From: Chromobotia macracanthus
Taxonomy: Eukaryota > Chordata > Actinopteri > Cypriniformes > Botiidae
DNA length: 64,000 nt
Direction: 5' to 3'
Assembly (NCBI GenBank): GCA_036877525.1
Contig: JAZGTH010000020.1
Span: forward strand, 2,168,501 to 2,232,500
Made by a program: the position numbers and the translations under genes. Position 1 is the stretch's first letter; every line of letters begins with the position of its first letter. The notes beneath the pieces are model-generated. The model had not been told where the DNA came from. It did not search any database and saw nothing but the letters and a program-made list of their open reading frames with translations. This document shows, piece by piece, positions 33,085 to 43,788 of this stretch.

Positions 33085-35199
33085 CTATATATACATAGAA
33101 GTATACATTTTCTCTACATTTGACACCTTGATAATCCATTTTCCGCATTCAGTTATGCACAGTGTAGCTCAAACACATTCAGCCCTTGACTTGAGACACG
33201 TGGAGCACATGACTCCTGACCATTACATTGACTCCAACTGTTTAATGGAGTGGTCCACTTTAAAAGACCTGACCTCAGCCACACACACAGCCCTCAATAT
33301 CAGCACACATGAGAATCATAAACGTGTGCCTCAGCAGTAAGATGCTTTTCCCCTTGAAACATGCCAGCCAGTTATTCTAAACCGTATTCTATAAATATTT
33401 TGTCATGGCATCACATACACATTGGACAGAAACCCCATAGTGTAGAACTAAACAGAGCACAGTGGGGTTCCAGAAAAAATACAATTTTTCCAGACAAAAG
33501 CTCAATTATTAGCATAGTCTAAGAGATTCTACAGCTGATAATATAAGATGCATAAAAATGGAAAACAAAATCAATATTTTTACAATTCTGTCTGGTGATG
33601 ATAGTGGCACATTTCAGCTCTGAGTAAAAAGCTTTTTCTAAAAGACTTTGCTTTGCTATAAATGAACGCTTGTAGTTGTGATTTATCTCAGAGGTTGGTT
33701 TAATTCCAGGCGTGGACCTCTTTATTGAAGATTTGTCTGTATTTATTTTTAAGGGAAATCAAGGAGGCAGATAAAGGGAGCAGTCACTGTTGTGACAGTC
33801 ACTGTTGTTGTACAGTAAACTGATCATCCTACACAAGCTTGTCTGCTCTACAGCCCGGCTGCCCCTCACCTGCATTAGCTCTGTTTCAGTTTAACAGCCT
33901 GACATGGAAAAATACGGCTCTTAGTGACAGGGTCATAAGGAAGCACAGCTTTGTTATTCTCTCTGCTCAAATTAGGCATGTTGTAATAGCATGTAAACAA
34001 ACAGAAATAAAGCGTGTGTGTAATGAGGATGTTGCATATTCATCTCGCAGGCTTGTCGGAGTCAGCAGCGTGATCAGTGCACAGCAATAGAAACCTGCGT
34101 CAAGGTCTTTCTCAGAAGTCATTTATTACCTGCCCGCAGTGCTTGTAAGTGGACCAGGTCATGAAACAGGGCCGCCGGCTTGTCTTGTGTTCCTGCTAAG
34201 TTGGATTTTACCCTCAGGGATTGTGTGTATCCCCCAGAATATAAACACTTGGACAAGTAACAACTTTTTATAACAGCCTGACGGACTACACGACGCAAAA
34301 CTAATGCAATGATTTGTGACTGTCTGGATAACACAACCCTCTTTATTAAGGAACTGAGTAAATAAGCAAGAATTTGATTGGTTTGTTGTTGAATATAAAG
34401 GCTGACGGACTGGTGAGCATTTTAAGACTTAATCAAAGTAGCCCTGCAATACTAAATTGTGAGCAAAACGAACACAATTGAAAACGCATCAACACGCAGC
34501 ACAACTATGTTAACAAAAACGTGACACTGTATTCTTACCATGCAGTGACTTTAAATGACAATGACAAATTTGTTTCGTCTTCTATCAGGCATCTAATTTA
34601 GTTTTAATCAAGGATGGATTACAGACCGGTCAATGAGGCCATGTGTCTGATCCTCAAAGGCCTCCATCAGAGAGGCAGAAACAAAAACCACTGCAGACAT
34701 AAAACTGATAATACACAGATAAATAGCAGCCAAATGTGTCATGCAGTGAATGTTGCCTTAACATGAAATAAATGAAGAACGTTATTTGAATATTCTCACA
34801 GTTGTGACTCCTAACAAAGCCGGTGCCCGGAGCGTCGCAGAATCCTTGTTTCTAATTTCAAGAAATATGTGCATGAAACATTTCTGTAATGTTTCCTTTG
34901 TGTTGTAGACTTCTGTTTGCTATGCTAATACCGTTCTGTTGAGCTCTCAGGGAAACCTTATTTACTGCCCCAGACGCCTTAAAAAACAATTTCAGAAAAA
35001 CGGTTAAAAAGTTCAGAACTTGAGATCTGAGTCCTTTATAAATGTATTAGCAATGTTACAAAATGCAGGGGGAAAGTACAAAAGAAAGCAAATTAACCGT
35101 ACCTCTTAAGACATCACAGGCGTGGAAATAGGCTATTCAGAAATGGCAGTTTGCATAAATATGTTAAAGCCGTGAATAAAAAGCAGAAAGACTTTGAAT
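33085..35199. other. Intergenic sequence, no gene seen
   Basis: 33781-33810 is a perfect-core tandem duplication of CAGTCACTGTTGTGA (period 15). 34020-34340 is less AT-rich, with ORFs on both strands but no recognisable domain. No RNA gene seen. Confidence 0.45.
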
Positions 35200-35480
35200 A
35201 CCAGCCCAATGACAGTGCATCTCTAAAACTTCCTTTTCTTTAGGTATTTACTGTCCTGTTTGGCTGCCAGAGTTGCAGGCATAATAACAAGAGCAGGAGT
35301 ATAATTACTGTCAGTAAGAGGACAGAAGCTCCACTGATACGTCGGCTGTCACATTTAAAGTGACAGGCATTCAGTTTTCCCTGATAAGTGGCAAGCAGTA
35401 TTGTCATCATTAAATTTGAATGGATATGAGGTTATGCATTTGCAGCCACATAAACAAGAGTAATGCTGAGAGAGGAAAAA
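35200..35480. promoter_or_regulatory. Candidate regulatory island with palindromic TGACAG site
   Basis: CTGTCAC and GTGACAG surround ATTTAAA at 35346-35366, a perfect palindrome made of two inverted TGACAG words, the core bound by MEIS/TGIF (TALE) homeodomain proteins. A GATAAG word follows at about 35380 and TCATCATTAAATTTG near 35405. The surrounding 280 bases are high-complexity and free of repeats, like known vertebrate conserved non-coding elements. Conservation was not tested. Confidence 0.25.
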
Positions 35481-37109
35481 CAAGTCCAAAACTGTTAAAT
35501 GGACCGTTGCGTGCCATATAGCTTTGGCTAATTTTCATTAAAGATGTCTCTGTACAGTGTGTAGGCCTCGCTTGAAGTGCAGCCAGACTTGCATTTTTAA
35601 TAGCAACAGATTGTGTGCAGTTTCTTAACCATTCATTCATACCAAAGTACCAGACAGAGCAGAAAAAAACTGTTCAGGCATTCGTTAGTGTTTTTCACTG
35701 GCTGGATTTTTTCTGAGATTTTTGTTTGAAAATTGCAGTTTGAAGAGATCAGACTCGGTTCTTATGGTGCACAGAGGGTGAGTCTGTTCTCAGAGCACTT
35801 GACACGCTGTTTCATGACATACCGTTTAAATACACAAACTCTCTCATAATCAATGCCAATGCTTCTCTGTCTCCTGGCAACCTGCCTCCCTATCTCGAAA
35901 TCACACTGCAAAATCTGACAGATTACACAAATGGAGGACACCGGGTTACGATATTCACACAGATACACAGGCATCCACTGAAATGTACGAGATTCACAAT
36001 AGATTAGAATACAATAGTGTCCAAAAACAAACTTGATACTTCATGAAGCCCAAAACACTTCATTAAAAGTTTTCATTAAAAATACACATACTGTATACTA
36101 AAATGTTAAATGTTATGCAAATCTGTATGCGTGGAATATCTAGATGACAGACTACATGCACCAAAATATGCAGTATGCACAGTGAGCACTGCATGAGATA
36201 AAGTATCACATAATGAAATGCAATCAATTTTCCATTTGCACTGTGATAAATGCAGGAGAAGCAACATCCACTGGCGTCTATAACATCTTTTTTGACACAT
36301 TATCCAATGGGAAGATTAAACAAAATTACACATGCAGCATAATGTATGTTACATTTTACAATATTACCATTTGAAACAGAGTGCATAATGCTCCAGATTC
36401 TTTTCTTATTATTATTATTAATTATGATGCAGGTCAGTCATCATTCCCTTCTGCTGTTTTTACTGTGAGGTGTATTGTAATGAACAGATGCCTAAATATG
36501 TGAATAACATTCACAGAAGTTTTTTTGGTAATACAGGTTGACTTTGCAGCTGTCCACCCATGAGAGAATACATTGCTTCTGAAGTGCTGTATAGTGGACC
36601 GGAACACTGTAGCATAGCACATCAAAGCAAAGTGGACCATCCTGTCAGGCTGTGGGTTAAACTGAGGACTGCTGCGTCCGTTCCAATGAGTGGACTTTTC
36701 CACTGTTGTCTTTGCTTGCACCATAAAAATGTTCAGATTTTTCTCTTTTTTTTTCTAGTTCTCGTTTCCCATGGGTTGTTCTAGGCCAAACGTAACGGAA
36801 CAATACACAGCCAAACGTCTTGTGTAATAAGCTCTGAGGAGTTCTCTGGAATGTACTTTGATGCTCTTCAAACCATTTAGATGGATAAAAGAGATCGGTT
36901 AGACATCCGTGGTGCAGCAGTTTAGTGCTGCATGCTTCAGATGTTGCATTCTGTGATGCTGATATTGATGATGCAAGTCTGGCCTGTGACCCATTAAGTG
37001 CAAAGAAAGTACATATAAGTACATATTTAAAAGAGAATTACACGGCTTTAAAATCACAGATACATATTTACTGTTCATTTATAATATCTATGCTGTCTTT
37101 GTGAAGAGT
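35481..37109. other. Intergenic sequence, no gene seen
   Basis: No supported gene. ORFs at 35762-35974, 36106-36300 and 36434-36724 (minus) and 36560-36784 (plus) are short and contradictory. The CCGTGGTGCAGCAGTTTAGT stretch at 36909 faintly recalls a tRNA-derived SINE head but lacks a B box. Confidence 0.45.
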
Positions 37110-37258
37110 ATTTACATTTCTGCATCTGTCAGACACTTTTATCCAAGGCGACTTACAGTGCATTCAAGGTACATTTTATCAGTGTGTATTCCCTGGGATT
37201 CGAACCCACAACCTTTTGCACTGCAAACACACTGCTCTACGAACTGATGCTCTGCCAA
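37110..37258 (-). repeat. tRNA-derived SINE, full-length, minus strand
   Basis: On the minus strand the copy begins with a tRNA-like head carrying GTAGAGCAGTGTG (A-box region) and a perfect B box, GGTTCGAATCCC, and continues CAGGGAATACACACTGATAA. It ends with a tail AAAGTGTCTGACAGATGCAG. The best-kept SINE in the window and a good reference for the family. Confidence 0.85.
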
Positions 37259-37407
37259 CGTAACAGAATGAGGATAAAGGATCTTTTCTTTAAATTGAAC
37301 AGAATCTCCGTTTATTACTACATGATCAGGATCCAGTGCAGTTTACAACCGCACTGGAATAATCTAGTATTAAAAGTGTTATTAATAATAATATCCCATA
37401 GAATGAT

Positions 37408-37458
37408 CAAGTTGCAACTGGTTACTATCCCAATGTTTTAACCGCTAGGCTACAGCCT
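37408..37458 (-). repeat. Head fragment of a second tRNA-derived SINE type
   Basis: Reverse-complemented, the stretch reads GAGGCTGTAGCCTAGCGGTT, then AAAACATTGGGATAGTAACC and AGTTGCAAC. This is an A-box-like TAGCCTAGCGGTTAAAACAT with a different sequence from the 37110 family, like the TAGTGGTTAGAGCA heads of other fish SINEs. The B box and body are missing. About 150 bases separate it from the first SINE. Confidence 0.4.
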
Positions 37459-37815
37459 CGATGATTTTATTATTTATCCTAGTTATCCAAACTGACTGTC
37501 TTAAGATACTCATTCCAATTAAAAGAGAAAGAACTCCACTGGAAACTCCAGCTTCTTAAAACTTGCAATTTGTTTGTATTTGGCAATTTTCTTGCATTAG
37601 AGAAATCCACATGTATTTGATGTAATGAAACAGTCAGAGAGAAACCAATGAGAAGCCGGCAAAGCTAAACATGAAACCAGAGAATGACTCAGACTCAGAG
37701 ATGAAATCCACCTCACAGATGCGACAGCTCATCCTACCCATGATGCAATGAGCCAAACCAGCCGTTAACTGTCCCCAGCACACATCTAATAAAGCTCAGG
37801 TCACTTTTAGCTCCA
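37459..37815. other. Intergenic sequence, no gene seen
   Basis: High-complexity sequence without repeats or ORFs of note. Confidence 0.4.
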
Positions 37816-38101
37816 CACATTCTCAGAAACAAGTTATCAAAAACATTCTTGCAGTAACAGTAGTAGAACTTTTTTAATGTTATATATCAAAAACATTATT
37901 CTTAAGTTGTTAGTGGAACATTTTAAAAATATCTTAAAAATTTTTATTTTAAAACTTCTAGGAATGTTCACAAGTCCAGTTTTTTAAAAGTATTAACGAT
38001 ATTTCTTGGTTATAAGAACACTTTCCAAACTTTATTTATGTTTATTTTAGTTATAGAAATATCATGGAAACGTTCTTACAATCTAAAATTGTTAGTTGGG
38101 C
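37816..38101 (+). repeat. FB-1 element, A-B copy with eroded A terminus
   Basis: The terminal CCCAGCTAACA of end A is unrecognisable, but CACATTCTCAGAAACAAGTT, ATCAAAAACATTCTTGCAGT and AACAGTAGTAGAACTTTTTT are present. The middle part is changed, including an inverted-looking segment around 37950-38020 with GGTTATAAGAACACTTTCCA. End B is complete: GAAACGTTCTTACAATCTAA then AATTGTTAGTTGGGC. Confidence 0.75.
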
Positions 38102-38459
38102 AGACCCAGGTGACAGGTTTGGCAAGTGTCTGTTAACTTGGAAGTGTTTTTATCAAAATCATTTCCATAGTGAAGCAATACTGCCACAAGAAGCTCTGCT
38201 CCAACTGATAAAAGAACCAACTTTGCTTTTGAAAGATTCGCCGGTTCGTCCTGTCGTTGCACTTTTAAAGTAGTTTTCAAATTTTAATGAGAAACTGTGA
38301 TTCTATCGCAGGTAATTAAAAATCAGCCAATCTGATTTATCACAGACAATGGCGTTGACTAAATTATCAACTAAAGAGGGAGTCGTGCTAATGTCGCGCA
38401 GAGCTGGTCGCTAGGCTACAAGAAGCGCCAACATACACATACCCTTTGACACGTGAAAC
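38102..38459. other. Intergenic sequence, no gene seen
   Basis: Two opposite ORFs of 62-69 codons partly overlap the FB-1 end (38064-38280). Neither is supported. Confidence 0.4.
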
Positions 38460-38900
38460 TCAGTGAAGCGCCTGGTTGAGGAGGAGCTGATGATGGATTC
38501 ATGGCTGAGAAAGGAAATATTAGCAGGATGGTGAAAACACACATTTAATCATTACCGATTTCAAATTGCTTCCCAATTACCTTGTCGGATCTGGGAGGAG
38601 TGAAAAGCTTGCCTCAAACGAGCACATCAAAAAGCAATACCCTGTCTAATGTCTCATTTTATAGACTAATTATAGTTTTGTTTTAATAACACTCCCATCC
38701 AGCCTCTCACAATGTCATTATCGCTCTGCATCACAGAATTTCAGTAATGGTGCATAGACTGATGAAAATGTCCAGATTTCCCCATGACATTTTCATGCAC
38801 TGAGATGAAGGGAGTGTCAGAACTGCAGCCACCTCGAGGCGCCATTAAATTAAACTTGTTACCTTACCCTGATTCGCAACTGTAAGCTTCTAATAATGAT
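38460..38900. promoter_or_regulatory. Candidate conserved non-coding island
   Basis: Repeat-free, high-complexity sequence with homeodomain-type AT cores (TTTAATCATTACCGATT, CCAATTACC, GACTAATTATAG, CATTAAATTAAA). It has an 11-bp hairpin, ATGAAAATGTC (38762-38772) against GACATTTTCAT (38786-38796). Composition and motif density resemble developmental enhancers. No alignment could be done, so this is a suggestion only. Confidence 0.22.
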
Positions 38901-39095
38901 TTATAATTTGAGCTGTGGGGTTGGAAATCATTGAAAAATGTCAGACTGTAAAGAGAAACTTAAAGATGCAGCTACTATATCACATGTCCGGGTACTGTAG
39001 ATGGTGCATTGTTGATGGTAGCTTGTTCATTAAGAAAATAATTCCACAAATAACTTGCAATTTTATGTTTCACAGAGTGATACAGTAGAGAGGCA

Positions 39096-39185
39096 AAAGT
39101 TACAGAAGTTACAGAGAGAGAGAGAGAGAGTGAAAGAGATGGACAGACAAATAGATAGACAGAAAGATTGAAAGACAGACAGAAT
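39096..39185. repeat. Purine-rich GA/GACA tract
   Basis: AGAGAGAGAGAGAGAG, then AAAGAGATGGACAGACAAAT and AAGACAGACAGAA: degenerate (GA)n and (GACA)n on the + strand, ten bases before the long TA tract. Confidence 0.85.
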
Positions 39186-39189
39186 CCAC

Positions 39190-39194
<5 letters not shown>

Positions 39195-39267
<73 letters not shown>
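39195..39267. repeat. (TA)n microsatellite, about 36 units
   Basis: Uninterrupted alternating TA, self-complementary and able to extrude a cruciform. It generates the IYIYIY part of the minus-strand ORF at 39063-39275, which is not a gene. Confidence 0.97.
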
Positions 39268-39270
<3 letters not shown>

Positions 39271-39909
39271 CTCACCTATGATTTTCAAATGTTTGTATTA
39301 TTTGCATTGTAAACTGATTCTATGATCATCTTAAAAGCATCTATATCTAATGATTTTTTTCTATAAGACTTGTAAACACACTGGCAATATGACACAGAAG
39401 TTCTGCTCTAACCTTTTGTTCCTGTGGTTGAATTTATTGTGTATATGGGTAGATTCACTGCCAAAAAGAACATTTGGCTAAAATGTTACTTCATGAATTT
39501 TCTGCAGAAGATTCACAGGGTTTAGCTTTTGTATCGACGTGCTGTCCACTTGAAATCATGACTTTGTTTTAGTCTGCCTCTTTAAAGACTTTATCTAGAC
39601 ATGTTAAGGAACATTCAGAAAGATCACACAACATCATAAACGGTCACTGTGAGATGGGTGCAGTTCAAAGCCTCTTCTCGTCTGTCAAGTGTGTCTATGA
39701 AAATTATTCACCTCTCATTTGCCTGACACTCAATCCATTTTGCTATTTCTCCATTAATCCAGATCTCAGTGGTTTGCATGTCCCCACTTAAACCAGCTCC
39801 ACTTCAGAAACTCCACCATGCTTTCTCCTTTTCTCCGAGTCTCTCTCTTTTTCCAGCTGACTGTCAAAATACACTCCCATCAGCCTCCATCCATCCACAC
39901 AGCTCACAT
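39268..39909. other. Intergenic sequence, no gene seen
   Basis: AT-rich unique-looking sequence. The 158-codon + ORF starting at 39769 runs into CA/CT simple repeat and is not supported. Confidence 0.45.
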
Positions 39910-39994
39910 AAACACAGCTCTCTCTCACACACACACAAACAGTTAACACAGCTCTCACACACACAGCTCTCTCTCTCACACAAACACACACACA
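39910..39994. repeat. CA/CT interrupted simple repeat
   Basis: CAGCTCTCTCTCACACACAC recurs in modified form three times with AAACAGTTAACA spacers. The composition resembles the long satellite at 43789. Confidence 0.8.
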
Positions 39995-40236
39995 GCCATT
40001 ATGTTAAAAGATGTGGTCCATTAGATGGCAGACAACGCAATCAGTTGATTAAAAGCAGCTTGGACCAGCAGCATCAATCAGCCTCAGCATGGAGAGCCCT
40101 GGAGGCTGCTGTGTGTGATGTGGTACGGCCCGTATATGACCTTCATAATGAACCGTGTCATGTGACCTGTACACACGTGTCAGTCCCCATCACTCAAGTG
40201 CTGCCCTGCACCACAGTTGTGTTACGGGCCGAACTA

Positions 40237-40400
40237 CACTCTTAAAAATAAAGGCACCACAAAGGTTCTTCACAGCGGTGCCACAAGAATCATTTTTGGT
40301 TCCCATTCAGTCAAAGGTTCTTAAAAGAATCCTTTTTTTCTAACCGTTTTACAGTCTAAAAAACCTTTTTCCACTACAAAGAACCTTTTGTGAAACAGAA
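40237..40400 (+). repeat. Half of a TTAAAAATAAAGG...GGTTCTT fold-back MITE
   Basis: It starts CACTCTTAAAAATAAAGGCA, the typical terminus of a very common fish fold-back element. It continues ATTTTTGGTTCCCATTCAGT, CAAAGGTTCTTAAAAGAATC and AACCTTTTTCCACTACAAAG, and stops at AACCTTTTGTGAAACAGAAA, near the centre of the full element. The mirrored second half is absent, so the copy is truncated. Recognised from memory of cyprinid genomes. Confidence 0.7.
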
Positions 40401-40448
40401 ATTTCTAGTGCTAAAGTGTTAAATATACCACAACCTCAATAATCTGCA
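40401..40448. other. Short spacer between two MITEs
   Basis: 48 bases of unique sequence separate two unrelated elements. Confidence 0.5.
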
Positions 40449-40611
40449 GCTCTGGTCCTGGAGGGCCATTGTCCAGAGTTTAGCTCCAACCCTAATCAAA
40501 CTCATCTTCATGTAATCCTGAAGACCCCGATTAACAGATTCAGGTGAGTTTAATTAGAGGTGGAGCTAAACTCTGGAGTGGCCCTCCAGAAATGGAGCTG
40601 AATAGCCCTGA
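40449..40611. repeat. Fold-back MITE (CTGGAGGGCCA...TGGCCCTCCAG)
   Basis: GGTCCTGGAGGGCCATTGTC, then CAGAGTTTAGCTCCAACCCT and AATCAAACTCATCTTC form the left half. The right half GGTGGAGCTAAACTCTGGAG, TGGCCCTCCAGAAATGGAGC mirrors it. The inverted ends, including the TTTAGCTCCA/TGGAGCTAAA pair, are clear. The family is one of the commonest short DNA elements in cyprinids. This copy is nearly complete at about 160 bases. The 107-codon ORF beginning at 40544 starts inside it. Confidence 0.8.
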
Positions 40612-41392
40612 TTTACAGAAGCCACATTATCACATTACCTCCTCCATCCCAAGTGACGAGTCCCACTTGGAGGAACTGCTTAAAGATTTGAGTACATGTG
40701 AATATTCAGAGAGGTCCATTCCGGTAACCACCGCCTGCAGTCAAGCTCAGTTCCTCTGGAAAAGGGAGCCAGACCTAAATCCTTATTTTCATGCCAAGGG
40801 CACGTGTGTTTTGTTAGATATCCCCTCTGCATATCGGTTGGCCTGTAGCTTATTTATCTGCATGTAGGCATGGCTGCATGTATAATATATTAAATGGACT
40901 GAAAGGGATTCATAATTTGTGCTTATTGGAGTTTCTGAAGAGTGAAAGATCAGATCAGTGTGTATCCCCCGTCTCCATCTTCAGTGTTTACATCCAACAA
41001 AATGATTGATTTATTTAGACATGAGTAAGGAATTGGTTTATAATGAGGCTGGTTTAAACCATGTCACATTTACTGATTAGGTTATATGTATGTGTGTCTG
41101 GAGGTTTACTTTGTAGACTTGATGATGGCTAAAGGTTACCTGTGGCATGAAAAATCACAAATAATGTTCTAACAAGCGTCCAGTTTTTTAGATGATGTTG
41201 TATTAATGTTATTGCTTATATTTAAAATGAATATATATATCAAAACTGCGCTGTTTGTTAAGTGCATCCCAGTCTCACATAGCAACATGTACTGAAACTC
41301 AACCGGTGCTCGCAACATCAAGGTGACAGGTTCCGAAGCAATGCAAATACTGATAAAATGCAAAGATGAATGCTTACTGTTAACTGCTTGAG
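40612..41392. other. Intergenic sequence, no gene seen
   Basis: The + ORF 40544-40867 reads on through here (SIPSDESHLEELLKDLSTCE) but begins in a MITE, has no domain and is not called. Otherwise unique sequence. Confidence 0.4.
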
Positions 41393-41430
41393 AAAAAAGC
41401 ATCTGCCAAATGCATTGATGTCAATGTAAT
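41393..41430 (+). repeat. SINE tail remnant
   Basis: AAAAAAGCATCTGCCAAATG followed by CATTGATGTCAATGTAAT is the 3' tail of the 31986/37110 SINE family in plus orientation. The body is absent. Confidence 0.65.
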
Positions 41431-41496
41431 ATTGATACAGTCAATGACGTGAATTTGAGATCACTACGAAGAGAATCTTCCTCTCTCTTCCACTCC

Positions 41497-41690
41497 CACA
41501 CACACACACACACACATTTACTTATCAAAATGGGGACATTTCATAGATTTCTATTGTTTTAATGGACAGCTAGTTATAAACAATATAACCAAACCAACAA
41601 ATTGTCCCACACTAACACAATTCTGGGTAACAAATTGTCCCCAGTATATGGTTAGGTAAAGCCCCACACACACCACACAGCTCTCTAGAG
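41497..41690. repeat. CA-flanked GGGGACATTT dispersed fish repeat
   Basis: A (CA)n run is followed by TTTACTTATCAAAATGGGGA and CATTTCATAGATTTCTATTG, later AACAAATTGTCCCCAGTATA and GTTAGGTAAAGCCCC, and closes with another CACACACACC. This order matches a dispersed repeat with terminal CA tracts and internal GGGGACATTT words seen widely in fish. Recognised from memory, and rather diverged. Confidence 0.5.
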
Positions 41691-43788
41691 CCCCCTCATT
41701 TCAAACTAACTTGTTCTAAAAGAATAAGAGAGAGAGAGTAAGGTATGAGATATGGCATATAAGGGGAGGGAGGACGGCAGGGCAGTACTTGTTTTTTATG
41801 GTTATGGTTGTTGTTGTGTTTTTGGATGCAGTCCAGCAGATCTGGTCTCTTGTTTGGGACAAGGAAGGGCCATCAGAACACTTGTTTGTTGACACTAATA
41901 AAAGCTCCATCTGTGTGGCCATTCCACGCCTGGTCTGTCTTTATCTTACTGTTCTGTGCTCATCTCCTTAACAGCCCAATTTTCCCCCCGAGGCTCAGTG
42001 GAGTGAAAACAATTTAGGAAGCCCTTCTTTTGCCCGTTTAACCTGTTTTTAATATCCTTCCCCAAACCGACAGCAATATATTACTGAAGCTGACAAATGG
42101 CTTTGCTGGCAAACTAAAATATATGGCTATCACAAGGATTTTCATGCACTTTTTTGTACGCACAGTTCTTAAAAGACCTTGTTATTCGACTAGCGATTCT
42201 TCTTTATCATAGATGTTTCAACATAGATGTTTGTCTGTGTGTCTGATTTAAACTTCACAACCACGGATGATGTTGGACTCTGTTTCAAATCGTGGTCCAC
42301 ACGCACCAGTGCAGGCCAGACAAACAGCACACAGTAGCCATTTGAAACAGAGCCTTACAGCTTCGATCAAACTGTCTGTTTTAACTAACCAATCCATTAA
42401 AAGCCTGATTTTAGGCTCATTTGCATGAACCCTTAAAAATGTTCTTGGGAATTTCTTTCAAAAACACTTAAAACATTAAGAAACATTATGGAAATGGTTA
42501 TTTTTAAAAGCAGGATAGGTGATTTGTTCCAAATCTTCTGGGGAAGGCGCAAGACCATAAAATGTTCGTCCAATCATTGCATTCGGTCCAAACTGCCTGT
42601 CAAGCTGTCTGTGTTCTTGTGTTGAAGGAGGCGTGGCTCTGTTTTTCTTTTTGTTATACATCCCCTGCACATTATGTAATGTATATAAATATAATGTAAA
42701 AGCTCTATGATATATAAGGTACATGAAACAGACCCTGTCCTGCCAGCTGAAGGCTTTACAGCCGGTTATTGTTTTAGATAGTGTGACTGTCAGAAACAAA
42801 CAACAGACAATGCCAGAATCTTCACACTGCTTCACGTTGACTCAAGTGCCCTCTGCTGGACACATCAAACCACTGTTTGCTTCCTACAGTCTTCTAGCTG
42901 CTACAGTAAGATACGGACTGTGACAGACATCTGCTCAACAGTGTGTCTGCGGAGCCCCTGACCTGTTTTATCAGGTGCCTGTTCAGTGCCTTTCACATCA
43001 TGATTGAGAACTGGGCCCAGAATACACAACTGGAAAACACCCAGTCATCTTTTTAAGTGTTCTCACGTCCATAGACTAATTTTCCTCAACATAGACCTCA
43101 AAATGTTGGCCTAGCCCGGTGGCAAAAAGTAAAATATAACATGTTTTAACCAGTTGTGATAAGTTCCCAGAGACAAGAAATAAGATGTTTTTTAAAGCGT
43201 TACAGTCACAGCCAATCAAGAGCATGCTGGATGTTTATTAAAGTTTTTTAAATATAAATATTATTAAATATGAATTAAATATTCATGTTTAATTATTAAA
43301 CATACACTTAAAAATGCAAATTTTACTTCACTAAACTTTGTAAAAGTACAATTTAGTCTGACAAGTATTTAGTATATTTAAATAAAACAGCCTTTTTCCA
43401 GTATACACATTAACAATTGACAGACTTTTACTGCAGCTTTTTTACAGTCTTTTCCCATTAAAATCTCTAAGAAACGTATGTACTGTCCGTGTCAGTCCTC
43501 ACACTACTAGTTAACTAAAAATCAAATTAACCCCAACTGTAAATGCATGATTAGACTATTAATGTACCTGTAAGTGGTTGCAGTTATCATGAGGCAAACA
43601 GCCATTGATATCTGTGCTGTTTTCACACATGCAGCCACCTTGCTAACATCACAGTCACCCTGCTAATGTGACAGAACAGTCCGTATGAAAGACTCATGTT
43701 TCATGACTGGCCAATAAACACACAGACATGATCTGAAAGATGTGTTATGACCGCTCACACAGAAAGACGAGGCCCGGGCGTCTCTCCC
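41691..43788. other. Intergenic sequence, no gene seen
   Basis: No supported gene. 42430-42500 (AAAATGTTCTTGGGAATTTC, AACATTAAGAAACATTATGG) may be a very old FB-1 remnant. A 119-codon minus ORF at 42476-42835 starts beyond it, with no domain. 43240-43330 is strongly AT-rich. Confidence 0.45.

Noticed and set aside
36905..36965. Possible SINE head (CCGTGGTGCAGCAGTTTAGT)
   Set aside because: No B box and no match to the tails of the SINEs present. Insufficient evidence.
39769..40245. 158-codon plus-strand ORF
   Set aside because: Its middle is CA/CT simple repeat and the rest has no domain. No supporting splice structure.
40544..40867. 107-codon plus-strand ORF with an acidic stretch (SDESHLEELLKDL)
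   Set aside because: It starts inside a fold-back MITE and no domain is recognised. Possible but not supportable as a gene.
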